Origin: Gaeumannomyces sp. JS-464
Lineage: Eukaryota; Ascomycota; Sordariomycetes; Magnaporthales; Magnaporthaceae
Assembly: GCA_002197995.1 (NCBI GenBank)
Contig: NGZR01000003.1
Coordinates: 744,001-808,000, forward strand
DNA length: 64,000 nucleotides
Direction: 5' to 3'
Numbering within the stretch: the stretch's first letter is position 1; each line of letters opens with the position of its first letter. Positions 10,074-19,518 of the stretch are shown here, piece after piece. Made by a program: the position numbers and the translations under genes. The notes below the pieces were generated by a model, which saw only the letters and a program-made list of their open reading frames with translations, had not been told where the DNA came from and ran no database searches.

Positions 10074-11021
10074 CTACTTGCGCGCCCTCTGCTCCTCCTC
10101 AACTTCCTGGACGACCTTCTTCACGACAGTGTCGAGGTCCTCCTCCTGCAGGCCGAGCAGATCCATGGCAAAGCCCTCCTTCTTCTCCCAGTCGCCGTCG
10201 ATGACGCCCAGGGCGAAGACGAGGTCCTCAATGGCGGCCGCGTCGCCCGCGTCGCGGAGCGCGACGTACTTGGCCACAAAGTCGGCCGACGTCGTCACCT
10301 CCCTCTCCCACGGCCGGCCCGAGGCCTTTTCGAGCGAGACCAGCAGCCGGTTCTGGCTGACGCAGAAGCTCTGCACGAACAGGACGCGGTTGGCCGTCTC
10401 GGCGGGCCTGCCCAGCACCGCGACGACGGCGCGCCCGACCTGCGCCAGCGTCGACAGCGAGCTGCGCTGCTCGCCCTGATCCAGAACGTCCATCCGCCGG
10501 CGCGCCAGGTCCGCGTGCAGGAAGCCCTCCCTCAGCCCCCAGTCGAAGAAGTGGCCGCACACGATGCTGGTCCAGGTGAAGGATCCCCCCGGCGAGGCGG
10601 CGGCGAGCTCCCCGAGGCGCGCGCGCACGAGCTCCTTGCGCGAGAAGAGCGGGACCAGCTCGCGCGCGTAGCTGCTGCGCGCGTCGACGCTGCCAAAGTC
10701 GGCGGGGATGTAGCGCGCCACGCCGGCGGCGGCAGCGGCGGACACGAGCGCCAGGTGCGCGCGCGGCGGGTCGCCCTTGAGCGAGAAGCACGCCACCACG
10801 GCGTCCTCGCCCCGCAGCGCCGCGGCCAGGTCGGCCTCGGCCCAGGCGTCGGGGACCGTGACGGTGCGGACGGCGGGGCTGTTGGCGCCGTCGCTGAACG
10901 AGGTCGAGCCCTCGCGCTTGAGGACCGTGACGCGGAAGCAGCCGGCGCCGACGAGGGCGGCCAGGACAGCGCCGCCGAGGTGGCCGCTGGCCCCGACGAG
11001 CGTGACGTTCTTGATGTGCAT
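10074..11021 (-). CDS. NmrA-like / isoflavone-reductase-like NAD(P)-binding protein
   Basis: A single exon of 315 aa from MHIKNVTLVGASGHLGGAVL; a start six codons upstream (11039, MSHPQK) is also possible. VTLVGASGHLGGAVLAALV is the Rossmann glycine motif GxxGxxG of atypical short-chain dehydrogenases. Later segments follow the NmrA/PCBER layout: VVACFSLKG, ARYIPADFGS, and a central FTWTSIVCGHFFDWGL substrate-side loop. The C-terminus is a charged helix ending in EEEQRARK. Members bind NAD(P)H and act either as reductases on small aromatic compounds or as redox sensors that regulate nitrogen-metabolite repression. The sequence does not show which applies here. No biosynthetic cluster surrounds it. 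Confidence 0.85.
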   Translation of the reverse strand: MHIKNVTLVGASGHLGGAVLAALVGAGCFRVTVLKREGSTSFSDGANSPAVRTVTVPDAWAEADLAAALRGEDAVVACFSLKGDPPRAHLALVSAAAAAGVARYIPADFGSVDARSSYARELVPLFSRKELVRARLGELAAASPGGSFTWTSIVCGHFFDWGLREGFLHADLARRRMDVLDQGEQRSSLSTLAQVGRAVVAVLGRPAETANRVLFVQSFCVSQNRLLVSLEKASGRPWEREVTTSADFVAKYVALRDAGDAAAIEDLVFALGVIDGDWEKKEGFAMDLLGLQEEDLDTVVKKVVQEVEEEQRARK

Positions 11022-11954
11022 TTTTTGGGGGTGGCTCATGTCCGGTCCATGTCCGAGTCGAACCTCCAACCTTCGGGCCGAGTTGACGCAGCGACCGGAA
11101 GTAAGCAGGCAGGACAGAGTGCGGGGCAGCGCGGCATTGGCGGCGTGTGGAGCTTGATCGTAAGTGTGCACTATAGGACTGCCTTTCTGGATCGCCGTCC
11201 TGCCTCTGCCTTTCGCCGATCCAGAAAACGATACAGCCCAGAAACACCAGACCAATGCTATGGGAGCTTTACAGAAGACACGAGATGCGCGTGGTGAAAC
11301 TTGGCGGGGAAACAGACAAACCTAGGCGGGTTTCATGCTACGGTAAACTGGCATCTTGAATAGGGGCCAGCCACCGTCGGCCATTCCCTCCCTTCCCACG
11401 CCACAAGGACATCATGACGACTCCACAGACCTGGCTCGTTACAGGCTGCACCAGCGACGACAATCAGCTGCCCCTTCGTTTAACCCTCGGCAGCGATGCC
11501 CTAGACGCGCCGAGGACAGACTCTGAGCGCCGCGAGTGGGTGGATGTGTCGAGGAGCAGTGATCGTGCCGCGGCCCAAGACGGTGGCCAGTAACCTAGGG
11601 TGGTTCAGGAGCGAAGGACAAGATAGCCCGTATAAGGCCATTCTTCAAACCACGAGGCGTGACTGCGACCCCAAATGTTAGCCTCGGAGCGGCAGCCGCC
11701 GTTGCGCTTCTAATTAGCCTATTCAACCCGGCCGCAGCTGGCGACCCCGAACTGGCGGCCAAGACCAACAGTCGACGCAATCATCGGAGGGGGAGCTTGC
11801 AAAGGACAGCAAAGCAGAGTCTGTGGCAAGAAACGTAGTCAAAAAAAAAAAGCAACTTCTAGATCTGAGTGACACCGTTCCCTCCCGATTCCTGACCTCA
11901 GGGGCAGACATCAACACCGAATCCAGGGACCCATCCTAGAGGACACAGCAAAAA
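11022..11954. other. Divergent intergenic region between the NmrA-like and HDEL protein genes
   Basis: About 0.9 kb shared upstream sequence. An A12 run at 11841-11852 lies about 100 bp before the HDEL gene start. Short frames are unsupported. Confidence 0.5.
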
Positions 11955-12997
11955 ATGAAGCTCGGCAGAATCCCCCTCTCCCTCAGCCTCCTCCTCCTCC
12001 AGGCCGCAGCACCGCCAGCCCAAGCGTGGGACCACCTGGACCGCTCACACCCCTCGCGGCGCACGCCGCACAGCTTCCGCTGGACCCGGCCCTTCCTCGA
12101 CCTGGACCTGCACGCCGTCCCCGCCGCCGCCGACCCCGCCAGTGCCGCCACCTCCCCGAGCAGCAACGACCGCGACGTCCCCGGCGGCTTCCACGTCTCG
12201 TGCCAGGCGACGGCCGCCTTCCAGGCGCGCCAGTACACGGCCGCGGGCCTGCGCCTGCCCTTCCCCGGCGACGGCGGCGGCGGCGGCGGCGGCGGGCTCG
12301 CGCCCTGGGCCGACGCGCTGGAGCGGTCCGCGCTCGACGGCGCCGGCAGCAGCGCGTACCCGGGCGGCTGGGACGGCGACGAGCTGCGCGGCGCCGACAG
12401 GGTGCTGCTGCTCATGGAGCTGACCGACGTGCCGCCCACGGTGCGCGCCTTTGTCGAGCACGACGGGCGTCGACGGCTACTCGGGAAGGCGATGGCACTT
12501 TGGCGTCTACGACAAGCCGGGCGCCGCGCCGGGGACCACCGCGGCGGCGGACAAGGTCATGATCTTCGCCCCGGGGGCGCTGTACGACATCCTCCCGCTG
12601 TGGGTGGCCGACAGCAGCAGGTGTAGGAGTGCGTTTTCTTCTTTCTTTCTTTTTCCTCCCTCCCTCGTTTCCTTGCCTTTTTTTTGTTTCATCTCAGACT
12701 AACACCCACGTCAAAAAAAGTGCAACTTGTCGACCTCGAAAAGTACGTAACGCACGCGGCGCACAACCGCGTCATCGCCTGGCCCATGTCGCACTCGGAC
12801 CCCGATCCGAGCAACAAGACCATCACGTTCGAGATCAAGGCCGCCCTGCTTCTAGAGACGGTGCGGGGAGGCGGCATAGGGAGGCCTGGGAGAATGTGCA
12901 CCTGCAAGCGAGCAGGGCCGAGAGGCGGCTCCAGCGGCAAGAGAGGGAGGAGGGGAAAGGCAGGCGTCGAGTCCACGGGAACCACGACGAGTTGTGA
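11955..12997 (+). CDS. ER-resident protein of unknown family ending in HDEL (frame disrupted)
   Basis: It begins with a signal peptide (MKLGRIPLSLSLLLLQAAAPPAQAW). The frame then shifts near 12467 (one G too many in GGG), joining FVEHDG to VDGYSGRRWHFGVYDKP. An intron follows, about 12621-12720, with a CTAAC branch point and AAAG acceptor. Next comes VQLVDLEKYVTHAAHNRVIA and a further shift near 12878 into REAWENVHLQASRAERRL, ending in ...HGNHDEL and a stop at 12995-12997. HDEL is the fungal ER-retrieval signal, so the protein should be lumenal. The exon phases across the intron do not match exactly, so another indel is likely. The poly-Gly run (12270-12297) makes this region error-prone. I do not recognise the family. 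Confidence 0.55.
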
Positions 12998-13213
12998 CGA
13001 TGCCGTTGCGTCTTCCATGACTGATATAAGATTCAAACAGTTCCAAGCAAGGTGTTCCGCAATATTAAAAGATTATAATTATACAATGAAGACATAAAAA
13101 ATGGAGATGCCGAGTACTGTCAAAGAGCCTATCGGGAAGGGAAAAAAGGTGGCTGGAATAGAAAGCAAAAACAGCAGGCAGGCAAGAGAAGAACACGGAG
13201 AAAAACAAATGGC

Positions 13214-13385
13214 AAAAAGCTCACCGAGCAGTGCTCGGTTACGAAACCCCTGTAAGGGTTTACTGTTCTTTTGTGGTGACCGCACAGGGGTTTCCACCCA
13301 GGTTCGAACCGGGACCTCATGGTTCGTTTGTCCATGTGGGTGGTGTGTGGTGCAATCGCATCCAACTGCACCATCCGCGGCGCCC
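13214..13385 (-). ncRNA. Candidate RNA polymerase III transcript with A box, B box, stem-loops and T5 terminator
   Basis: On the minus strand an A box (TGGTGCAGTTGG, 13362-13373) is followed 51 nt later by a perfect B box (GGTTCGAACC, 13301-13310) inside a 5-bp T-arm-like stem (CCCGG/CTGGG). Downstream comes a 10-bp inverted repeat (13284-13293 with 13244-13253). Then comes an 8-bp hairpin (13223-13230 with 13232-13239, ACCGAGCA/TGCTCGGT), then T5 at 13218-13214. No acceptor stem pairs with the sequence after the T arm, so it is not a normal tRNA. It could be a tRNA-derived SINE copy, a tRNA relic or a structured ncRNA. It lies between convergent genes. Confidence 0.45.
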
Positions 13386-13554
13386 CGGCTGTTGAAAGAG
13401 ACAGCAGCAGTTCGGATGATAAAGGCCTGGGTGCCCGCGGTGACCAGCTGCGAGAAAAGGGCGAGAGGAGACGTTAGTAGACAGTCATTGTGCTGGCCAC
13501 CACCACCTATAGGCGTGCCTCTATAAAAACGCACCCTCCCAGCACGCACCCTTC

Positions 13555-14358
13555 TCACCCCGTCTTGAACGGCGGCGAGTCCGTCAGCGGCACGTAGCGC
13601 ACCCCAAACAGCTTGCGGCTCGACACGCCGCCGCCGCGTCCTTGTCCACAACCCAGATGTGCTGCATGTCCTGCGACCCGGGCACGTCGTCGACGGGGAT
13701 GAACATGCGGCCCGGCGCCCGCAGCTGCGCCACCAGCTCGGGGTGCACCTCGCGCGCGCTGGCCCCGACGTGGATCGCGTCCCAGCCGTCCCCTCCCTCC
13801 CCCTCCTTCTCCTCGTCCTCCTTCCACCCCTTCCGGCCGTCCCCGACCACGAACCTGACCCTTCCGGACTCGAGCAGCCGCCTGCCCTCGGCCGACTTGG
13901 CCATGTTGGCCTCGCCGAGGTCGCGCAGCTCCCGGATGTGCTCGATGCCCACGACGACGCCGCGCGGGCCCGCCAGCTCGGCCAGGACGTGCGTCAGGTA
14001 GCCCGAGCCCGAGCCGATGTCGAGCACGCGCGGCGCCGGGTTGCGCTCGCTCGGCGCCAGGCGGTCCAGCAGGTGCTCGACGGCCGAGGCATGCATGTGC
14101 GGCGCCGAGATGGTGGCGCCGTGGCCGATGCCCTGCGGCGAGTCCTCGTAGGGGCGGTACGGCGCGTAGTGCGCCCTATCTACCTGTTCGCCCGTTCGTC
14201 CCTGGTTTAGCCGGCGCTATCTTGATTCCTGACCAAGAGACACGTGCACAACGGACCTTTAAAAAGGCCTCCTTGACGGCGGCCGACTTGATTATGTCCT
14301 CCCTGGCCAGGTTCTCCACGAGGGCGCTGTTTGACGTCCCGGTGCATCGCCAAGCCAT
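13555..14358 (-). CDS. Protein-L-isoaspartate O-methyltransferase (one frameshift)
   Basis: Exon 1 is 14257-14358 (MAWRCTGTSNSALVENLARE ... EAFLK), the intron is 14184-14256, and exon 2 is 13555-14183. The join gives FLKVDRAHYAPYRPYEDSPQ, then GHGATISAPHMHA, both hallmark stretches of the family. VLDIGSGSGYLTHVLAEL is SAM-binding motif I, and GWDAIHVGAS and QLRAPGRMFIPV follow in order. The last part is out of frame: after IWVVDKD the frame shifts within the GC-rich run 13626-13640 to reach VSSRKLFGVRYVPLTD and a stop at 13555. One missing base explains it. The enzyme repairs isoaspartyl residues in aged proteins in the cytosol by SAM-dependent methylation. Length about 240 aa, normal for the family. 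Confidence 0.92.
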
Positions 14359-15285
14359 CTTGTCCGAGAATCGCGAACGAGAACGCGCTGGCGTATATAT
14401 GCAGCCCAAGACGGAGGTGCGCACGACGGGCCGGAGAGGCGCTCTAGGTATAAGAAGAAGCGGGGAGGGCGCCAGTCCCAGTCTCTGGCAGAGCAAAGGT
14501 CGCAAGCAGGCCAGGTTGGGCAGTTTGTGTGTTCAGTTCCAACGTCTTTGGCTTCGTGTGTGTAAGTGAATGGGAAGATAGGTCTGCGTGTCGTCTTAGC
14601 TGCCGTTGCTGCTAGACGAGAGCCAATGATTCACACGAACAGAGTGAATTATGGGGAGAAGTGACAGTGTTTCAACATGGGGGCACTCTTTCCGGCAAAT
14701 GGCTCTTGACCATCGACGGCGCCTCACTGCAATGAAGCCAGCCACAAAGCCGGACAGACGTTGGATGGCATGTGCTGCTGCCCCGCGCCGTCCCTTGCCT
14801 TGGCCGTTTTGCTTCCCCGCCCCAGCAGATACGTCAGCCGGCCTGGATTGGGGTTGATGCATGATCCGATGTGTCAACGTGACTTCATGGTGACAACGCG
14901 ATTTCCACTAATGGAATTGCTGCCCATCACGGCATTCACTAAACCTAGATGCTCCTCGGCCCTCTAAGCATCGGATGGAACTGTCAGGTGAGGATTGCCT
15001 CATTACATTTCCTTGCAAAACCACGTTAGGGACATGACTTCTCTTTGTGATACTGATACACTCCTCAAGGCCCTTCAAGACGACTTGGCCCAACTCCACA
15101 TGCCGAAAACTGTAGGTGGCTAGAACGTGTAAAAAGTAAAAGTAGGGTCTAGGAAACACATCGACGGTTTGTGGTTTCGTGTTGTGCAGGGTGATCTGCC
15201 GGGGTAATCCAAGGAAGGACAAAGAGAGAGAAAAAGGATCAAAGAAACGACGAGATGCGTGTATGCTAGACAGAAGAAAAGATGC
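14359..15285. other. Intergenic, upstream of the methyltransferase and 3' of the Bsd2-like gene
   Basis: No gene is supported in this 0.9 kb. GGTATAAGAAG near 14446 is T/A-rich relative to its surroundings but has no clear partner. Confidence 0.45.
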
Positions 15286-16570
15286 TCAAACAACCCGATC
15301 GGGAGTCTCCCCCTCGGCAACAATGGCGACGCCGAGCCCGCGGTCCGGGCTCTGCAGAACCAGCTGCTCATGTCTCCTCGCCCGGATGTAGTCGCTGAGG
15401 GCCCGGATGAGGACAAACCAGCCCACAATCATGAGGATGTATGCGATCCACTCCGAGCCCGCGATGCCATCATTCGAGCCCGAGCCCGAGTCCCTGCCAC
15501 CCGCCGCCGCCCCCAGTCCCGACGTTATTGGGGTCAAAGTCGTGTGCGTTGGGATCCGGCGGGTTTGCGTACCCGTCAGAGCTCCCGCCCATGGAACCCA
15601 CCCGGGGCACCCTTCATGTAGAAACCCCACTGGATCAGAGTGATGCCCAGGCCGCTGCGCGAGCCGTTCTTGGCTGCGTGCGACGAGTGAAGCAGATATG
15701 TGAGCAGGAACCCAATCAGCGGCTGAATCGACACCGAGATCATGCCGTTCCAGACAAACGAGAAGAAAGACCCGACAGGCATCCCGTCTATGTACACCTC
15801 GTCGAGTCCGCCGAGTCCTGGTCCCAGAATGGTCGTCTCCCAGTATGGCGGTGCCGCGTCTGCAGCAGCCTGTTCGTACGTCTGCAATTGTTGGGGAAAC
15901 AAGTCAGTCACGCACACGAACCTAAACTCTGTTCCCGTCCTCTGCAGCCGGGGATCCCTCCTATGGCATAACCTACCGGTGGCTGTTCCTCCTTCTCCTC
16001 TCCGCGCTCCGGCTTCGCCATGATATTCGAGAAGACGCCGTCTGATTGGATGCCGCCACCGTAGACTCGAAACGGTGTTGATGCAGCCCCGGGAGGTGGC
16101 ACTGTTGCGGGGGCGCGAGCAGGCACGGCGGGAGCGCTGCCTGCGGCGACAGGATGGCTACTGGACGTCGAGCTCGACGACGAAGGCGTGAATGCTGCCG
16201 AGGATGACTGTGGGGTACCGCGCACCAGGCGTTGAGTGTCGTCGACCTCATCGTCGCTGTCGTCGCCGCTGTCGAAGGCGTCGGCAAGGGCCGAGTCTAC
16301 CCTGCCCTGCCGCGCATTGTTGTCTCGATCTCGGTCGACGGATAGAATCGAGGACGCCCTCGAGTGGAACGACGGCGGGGGCGAGTTTGGTATCCTTTGC
16401 GTCCGGGAGGCAGTGTGTCCGTCCTCCTCGTCTCGGACATTCACCTAGAAATCGCAAACGAGACGTGTCAGACCATCGCGCGTAGGTACTCAAATTGAAT
16501 TGCTTGCGCAGTCCGCGAAAGGACAACAGCCGGATGATCCCCAACCTACCCTCTCATAACGCCCGGACAT
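15286..16570 (-). CDS. bsd2: Bsd2/Ndfip-type membrane adaptor for Rsp5/Nedd4 ubiquitin ligase (frameshifted near 3' end)
   Basis: Exons are 16550-16570 (MSGRYER), 15977-16444 and 15286-15881. Introns are 16445-16549 (GTAGGT...CTAG) and 15882-15976 (GTAGGT...GCAG). The N-terminal half is Ser/Asp-rich and cytosolic, with FRVYGGGIQSDGVFSNIMAK just before the membrane domain. Then comes TYEQAAADAAPPYWETT. Three hydrophobic segments follow: GSFFSFVWNGMISVSIQPLI, a LIGFLLTYLL/LGITLIQWGFYM stretch, and WIAYILMIVGWFVLIRAL. This is the layout of yeast Bsd2 and animal Ndfip1/2, which recruit HECT ligases to sort membrane proteins such as metal transporters to the vacuole. Two shifts lie between the second and third segments, near 15600 and in C5 at 15510-15514. 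Correcting them gives GGSSDGYANPPDPNAHDFDP, then the last segment. Confidence 0.85.
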
Positions 16571-17502
16571 GGTGGAACCGCGGCAGCTATCTGTTCTTTG
16601 TGTTCCACCTGGCTACAGACTCTGCCGAGTACCGAATGGGACGGATGGACAAGTGGGCAAGAGTCGGTTCGTGGGATGGATTCGATGGTTTGTTTGCCGC
16701 CAGTTGGTGCTGCGACGCCGCCTCCTGCAGCGGAGGGAGCCAACTGGGCGGGTGCGATTGTTGTCGGTGGCGGCCAACCGACAACCCACGGCCGGCGGAG
16801 TGAGGTTTATGGTTGGAGCGAAAAAGGAAAACAGAAATAAAGGGCAAATGAAGAGGGTTTTCGCCCAAAAGGAAAAAAAGAAGACAAGAAAAAGGGGACG
16901 AATAAGGCGTGAGAAGACGCAACAAGGCGAAATGGATGAAGCTTGGTTCGTGTCGGAGACGCCCAGTCGGCTATGCTGCAGTCGTCAGTCGTTGGAGGCA
17001 GCACCAAGTAAATTAGCGGATTAGGGGCTGATGGGGGGCCCTGGAACTGTGGCCCTGCGACGCAATAAGCGGGCGGGCGGGCGGGCGTACGCGGCTTTGC
17101 TGAGGGTGCTGACCAAGAACCGTGCCAGGCTGCGACGCAAGAGACGCTGGAACCTTCGGCAGGGATAGGCTCCCCGCCGAGCTCTCTCGTGTCACCACCA
17201 GACTAAACTCATCCTGGATTGCCATCACGTGGGTTACATTCGCACCTTGTGGCGCCCAGACCAACCGCCGCCTGACAAACCCCAGTCCGAGTCGAGAGGC
17301 CTGCAGGGTGCCCCGGCGGTACCGCTCAGTTGGGCTTGCGGGCAGTCGGACGGACGGTCGGAGCGGCCATCGGCGGCGGGAAAAAGACGGGGCCAAAAAA
17401 AAAGTTCTGACGCAACTTTCACGAGGCCGAGTCCGAAAGTTTGCTTGCGCTTCAGAAAACCGGCGGGGCGGCTTCACTGCCACCACCAAGCCCAATACAG
17501 CT
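16571..17502. other. Divergent promoter region between bsd2 and the cbp6-like gene
   Basis: The sequence contains A-rich stretches on the plus strand (16820-16900) and several GGCGGGCG runs near 17069-17087. No gene is recognised. Short frames here are on both strands and lack motifs. Confidence 0.5.
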
Positions 17503-18034
17503 ATGTCGCGCAACGTATGTGCAGATGCCCCCCCTGCTTCCTCATCCAGGGACATGGACATGCAAACGCAAGCATGAGAATTAACTGTTGGAGGGGTTGA
17601 AAAATTAAACACAAACCGTCCAGGCCGCAGTAACCCACCTCCGCGCCGCGCTCTCGCGCTGGCCCCAAGACATCCTCCGGCCCGAGACGCAGCTCCCGCT
17701 GGCCCTGGCCCCGCGCCTCGAGCGCCTCGAGCAGCGCACACCACCGCCGCCGCCGGCATCAACGCCTACCTCATCACCAGCCACCGCTGCAAGACGGCCC
17801 GTCGCCGCCTCCTCCGCGGGCAGCGAGGCCCAGCAGCTGCGCGAGGCCAACGCGCTCTTCGCGCTGCTCGACAACAGGTTCAAGAACCGGTACCGGGTCC
17901 GGGAACAGACGTTCAGGCCGCGCAGCAGGCCGGACTACTATGAAAACCTGATCAAGGAGCTGGACGAGGCCCCGACCAGGTCCGCCTGGTCCAGGTGGAT
18001 GAACCGCATCAAGGGCATGGTGCGCCTCGAGTAA
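17503..18034 (+). CDS. cbp6: Cbp6/UQCC2-like assembly factor for cytochrome bc1 complex
   Basis: Exon 1 is only 12 nt (17503-17514, MSRN). The intron is 17515-17623 (GTATGT...TCCAG), and exon 2 is 17624-18034 with no further ATG-dependent frame, so simple ORF calling misses it. The 140-aa product starts AAVTHLRAALSRWPQDILRP (Cbp6 N-terminus: a helix, then a Pro-Lys/Gln-Asp turn). It ends LLDNRFKNRYRVREQTFRPR, then PDYYENLIKELDEAP and a basic tail. The NNKFRNYY...P..YYxxLI pattern is that of yeast Cbp6 C-terminus. In yeast, Cbp6 with Cbp3 binds newly made cytochrome b at the mitoribosome exit. A Pro/Ala linker separates the two halves. Assigned by eye. Confidence 0.75.
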
Positions 18035-18217
18035 TAGCGGCAGGTCAGGGAGGGAGAGATAAAATATAAAAACCACAGAGCCAGACTTGTAACAAGATCT
18101 ATCGGTGATGCGTTATGCATCTGGGAACGGCGCAAAGGTAGGTGGGTATGGTGTACAAAAAACACGACAGCCAAGAGTTTGGGGAAAGGTAGATAAAAAG
18201 GGACAAACCCCCTCCAA

Positions 18218-19518
18218 TTAAATGTATTTCCCCTCCGGGTCCGCCCTGGCCATCAGCTCGATGCTCTTCTCGTACATGGTGAACACGATGCCGCCGCTCA
18301 TGATCAGCCTCGCCAGCCGCGGCACGGCGCCGCTCCAGAACGTCAGCACGCCCTCCTGGCGGAAGATGATGGACGCGCAGCGGAGGCTGTTGCCGTACTG
18401 CGTGCGCGCCTCGATGCTCTGCATGCGCGTCTTGATGGTGTCGAGCGGCTGCGTCACGTACACCGTGATGACGCCGGCGACGCCGCCCGTCGCGAACGTG
18501 CCGACCGCCCCGAGCTTCTCGCCGGGCGCCGTGTACGACTCGGCCAGCTGCTTGAGGAACGTGTAGGCCGAGAAGCGCGTCGCGCTGTTGGCCGCCTGCC
18601 GCGCCGTCGTCGGCACGAAGCCCTGGAAGAAGCCCTTGATGCCGCGCTCGCGGGCGATGATGGGCACCGCGTCCAGGAACCCCCGCATCCGTGGGTTTGC
18701 CGATTTGCGGTCGTCGATCCTGGGTTCTGGTCAGCGGTGCTGTACACAAAGACGCTATTTTGTCCATGCCGAGATCATGTGGCTCACAAAGTCGTCTTGA
18801 TGCTCTCCGTCGGCGTCACGGCAAGCAGCGACTCGGTCACGCCCGCGCCGAACCCGGCCAGGACCGTCCGCGGGCCCGACATCTTGCCGTGCTCATCCGC
18901 GAGCAGCGACTTGTACTGATCAAACGCGACAAAGCCTGTCCAATGAATTCGAGGGCGCGAGAAGGGCGGGCGATCAGCATGGGGCACTAGGTCAGGGAGC
19001 GATAAAGCAGAAGGGGAAGCACAAGACAAAACATACGGATGCCCGCTTTGGCCGAGTTCCCTATTATCAGCGTGGTGCACCCGGCATACCACTGCTTCCC
19101 AAATGGCGGCCACGGCAGCTTCTTGCCCTCGGCGAGGTTGCGGTTCAGCTGCGTCCGCGTTTTTGCGACTGCGGCGAGGCGGCGGGCCCGGCGTTCGTGT
19201 CAGTCTATTGCGATGGGAGGCTGGGCAGCTAACGTAACGTCTCGAGGCGGGCGCAAAAGATGTAGGCGACGGGCCCGCGAGGGGAGGTCACGACGAACAC
19301 TCGGCAGGATATGTGATGGCTACAAGGGGTAAAAGGGTCAGCACCCAACCGCAACAAGCACATAGTTCATCCCAAGAGGCTAGAAACCCCGTACCGATCT
19401 CGACCGCGCCGGCTGTCGAGCCGGCGATGATGGACCTCAGCGCGCTGGGGCCTTTCTTGAGCGTCTCGACTACCGGCGGCGAGTCCGGACTCGCCTGCTC
19501 CTTCTTCTGGGACACCAT
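18218..19518 (-). CDS. ctp1: Mitochondrial citrate (tricarboxylate) carrier
   Basis: Five exons are 19395-19518, 19299-19319, 19037-19168, 18788-18935 and 18218-18719. All phases fit, giving 308 aa, the normal size of SLC25 carriers. Three carrier repeats are visible with their signatures: PAEFAKTRTQ, PTESIKTTL and PLDTIKTRM. Typical Ctp1 stretches include KKLPWPPFGKQWYAGCTTLI, NSAKAGIRFVAFDQYK and IDDRKSANPRMRGFLD. The protein sits in the inner mitochondrial membrane and exports citrate in exchange for malate, supplying cytosolic acetyl-CoA. Exon 2 is only 21 nt. The intron after it has an unusual donor (GTTCGT at 19298), which is worth a transcript check. The 3' end faces the cbp6-like gene, 183 bp away (convergent). 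Confidence 0.95.

Noticed and set aside
10228..11247. Long frame overlapping the NmrA-like gene
   Set aside because: It is a +1 shadow of the real gene, extremely rich in Arg/Gly/Ala.
10074..12997. Secondary-metabolite cluster around the NmrA-like reductase
   Set aside because: There is no synthase, P450, methyltransferase of the right type or transporter nearby. The isoaspartate methyltransferase is a housekeeping repair enzyme.
13295..13385. tRNA on the minus strand around 13.3 kb
   Set aside because: A and B boxes are present, but the acceptor stem cannot pair and no convincing anticodon arm forms. Reported as a Pol III candidate instead.
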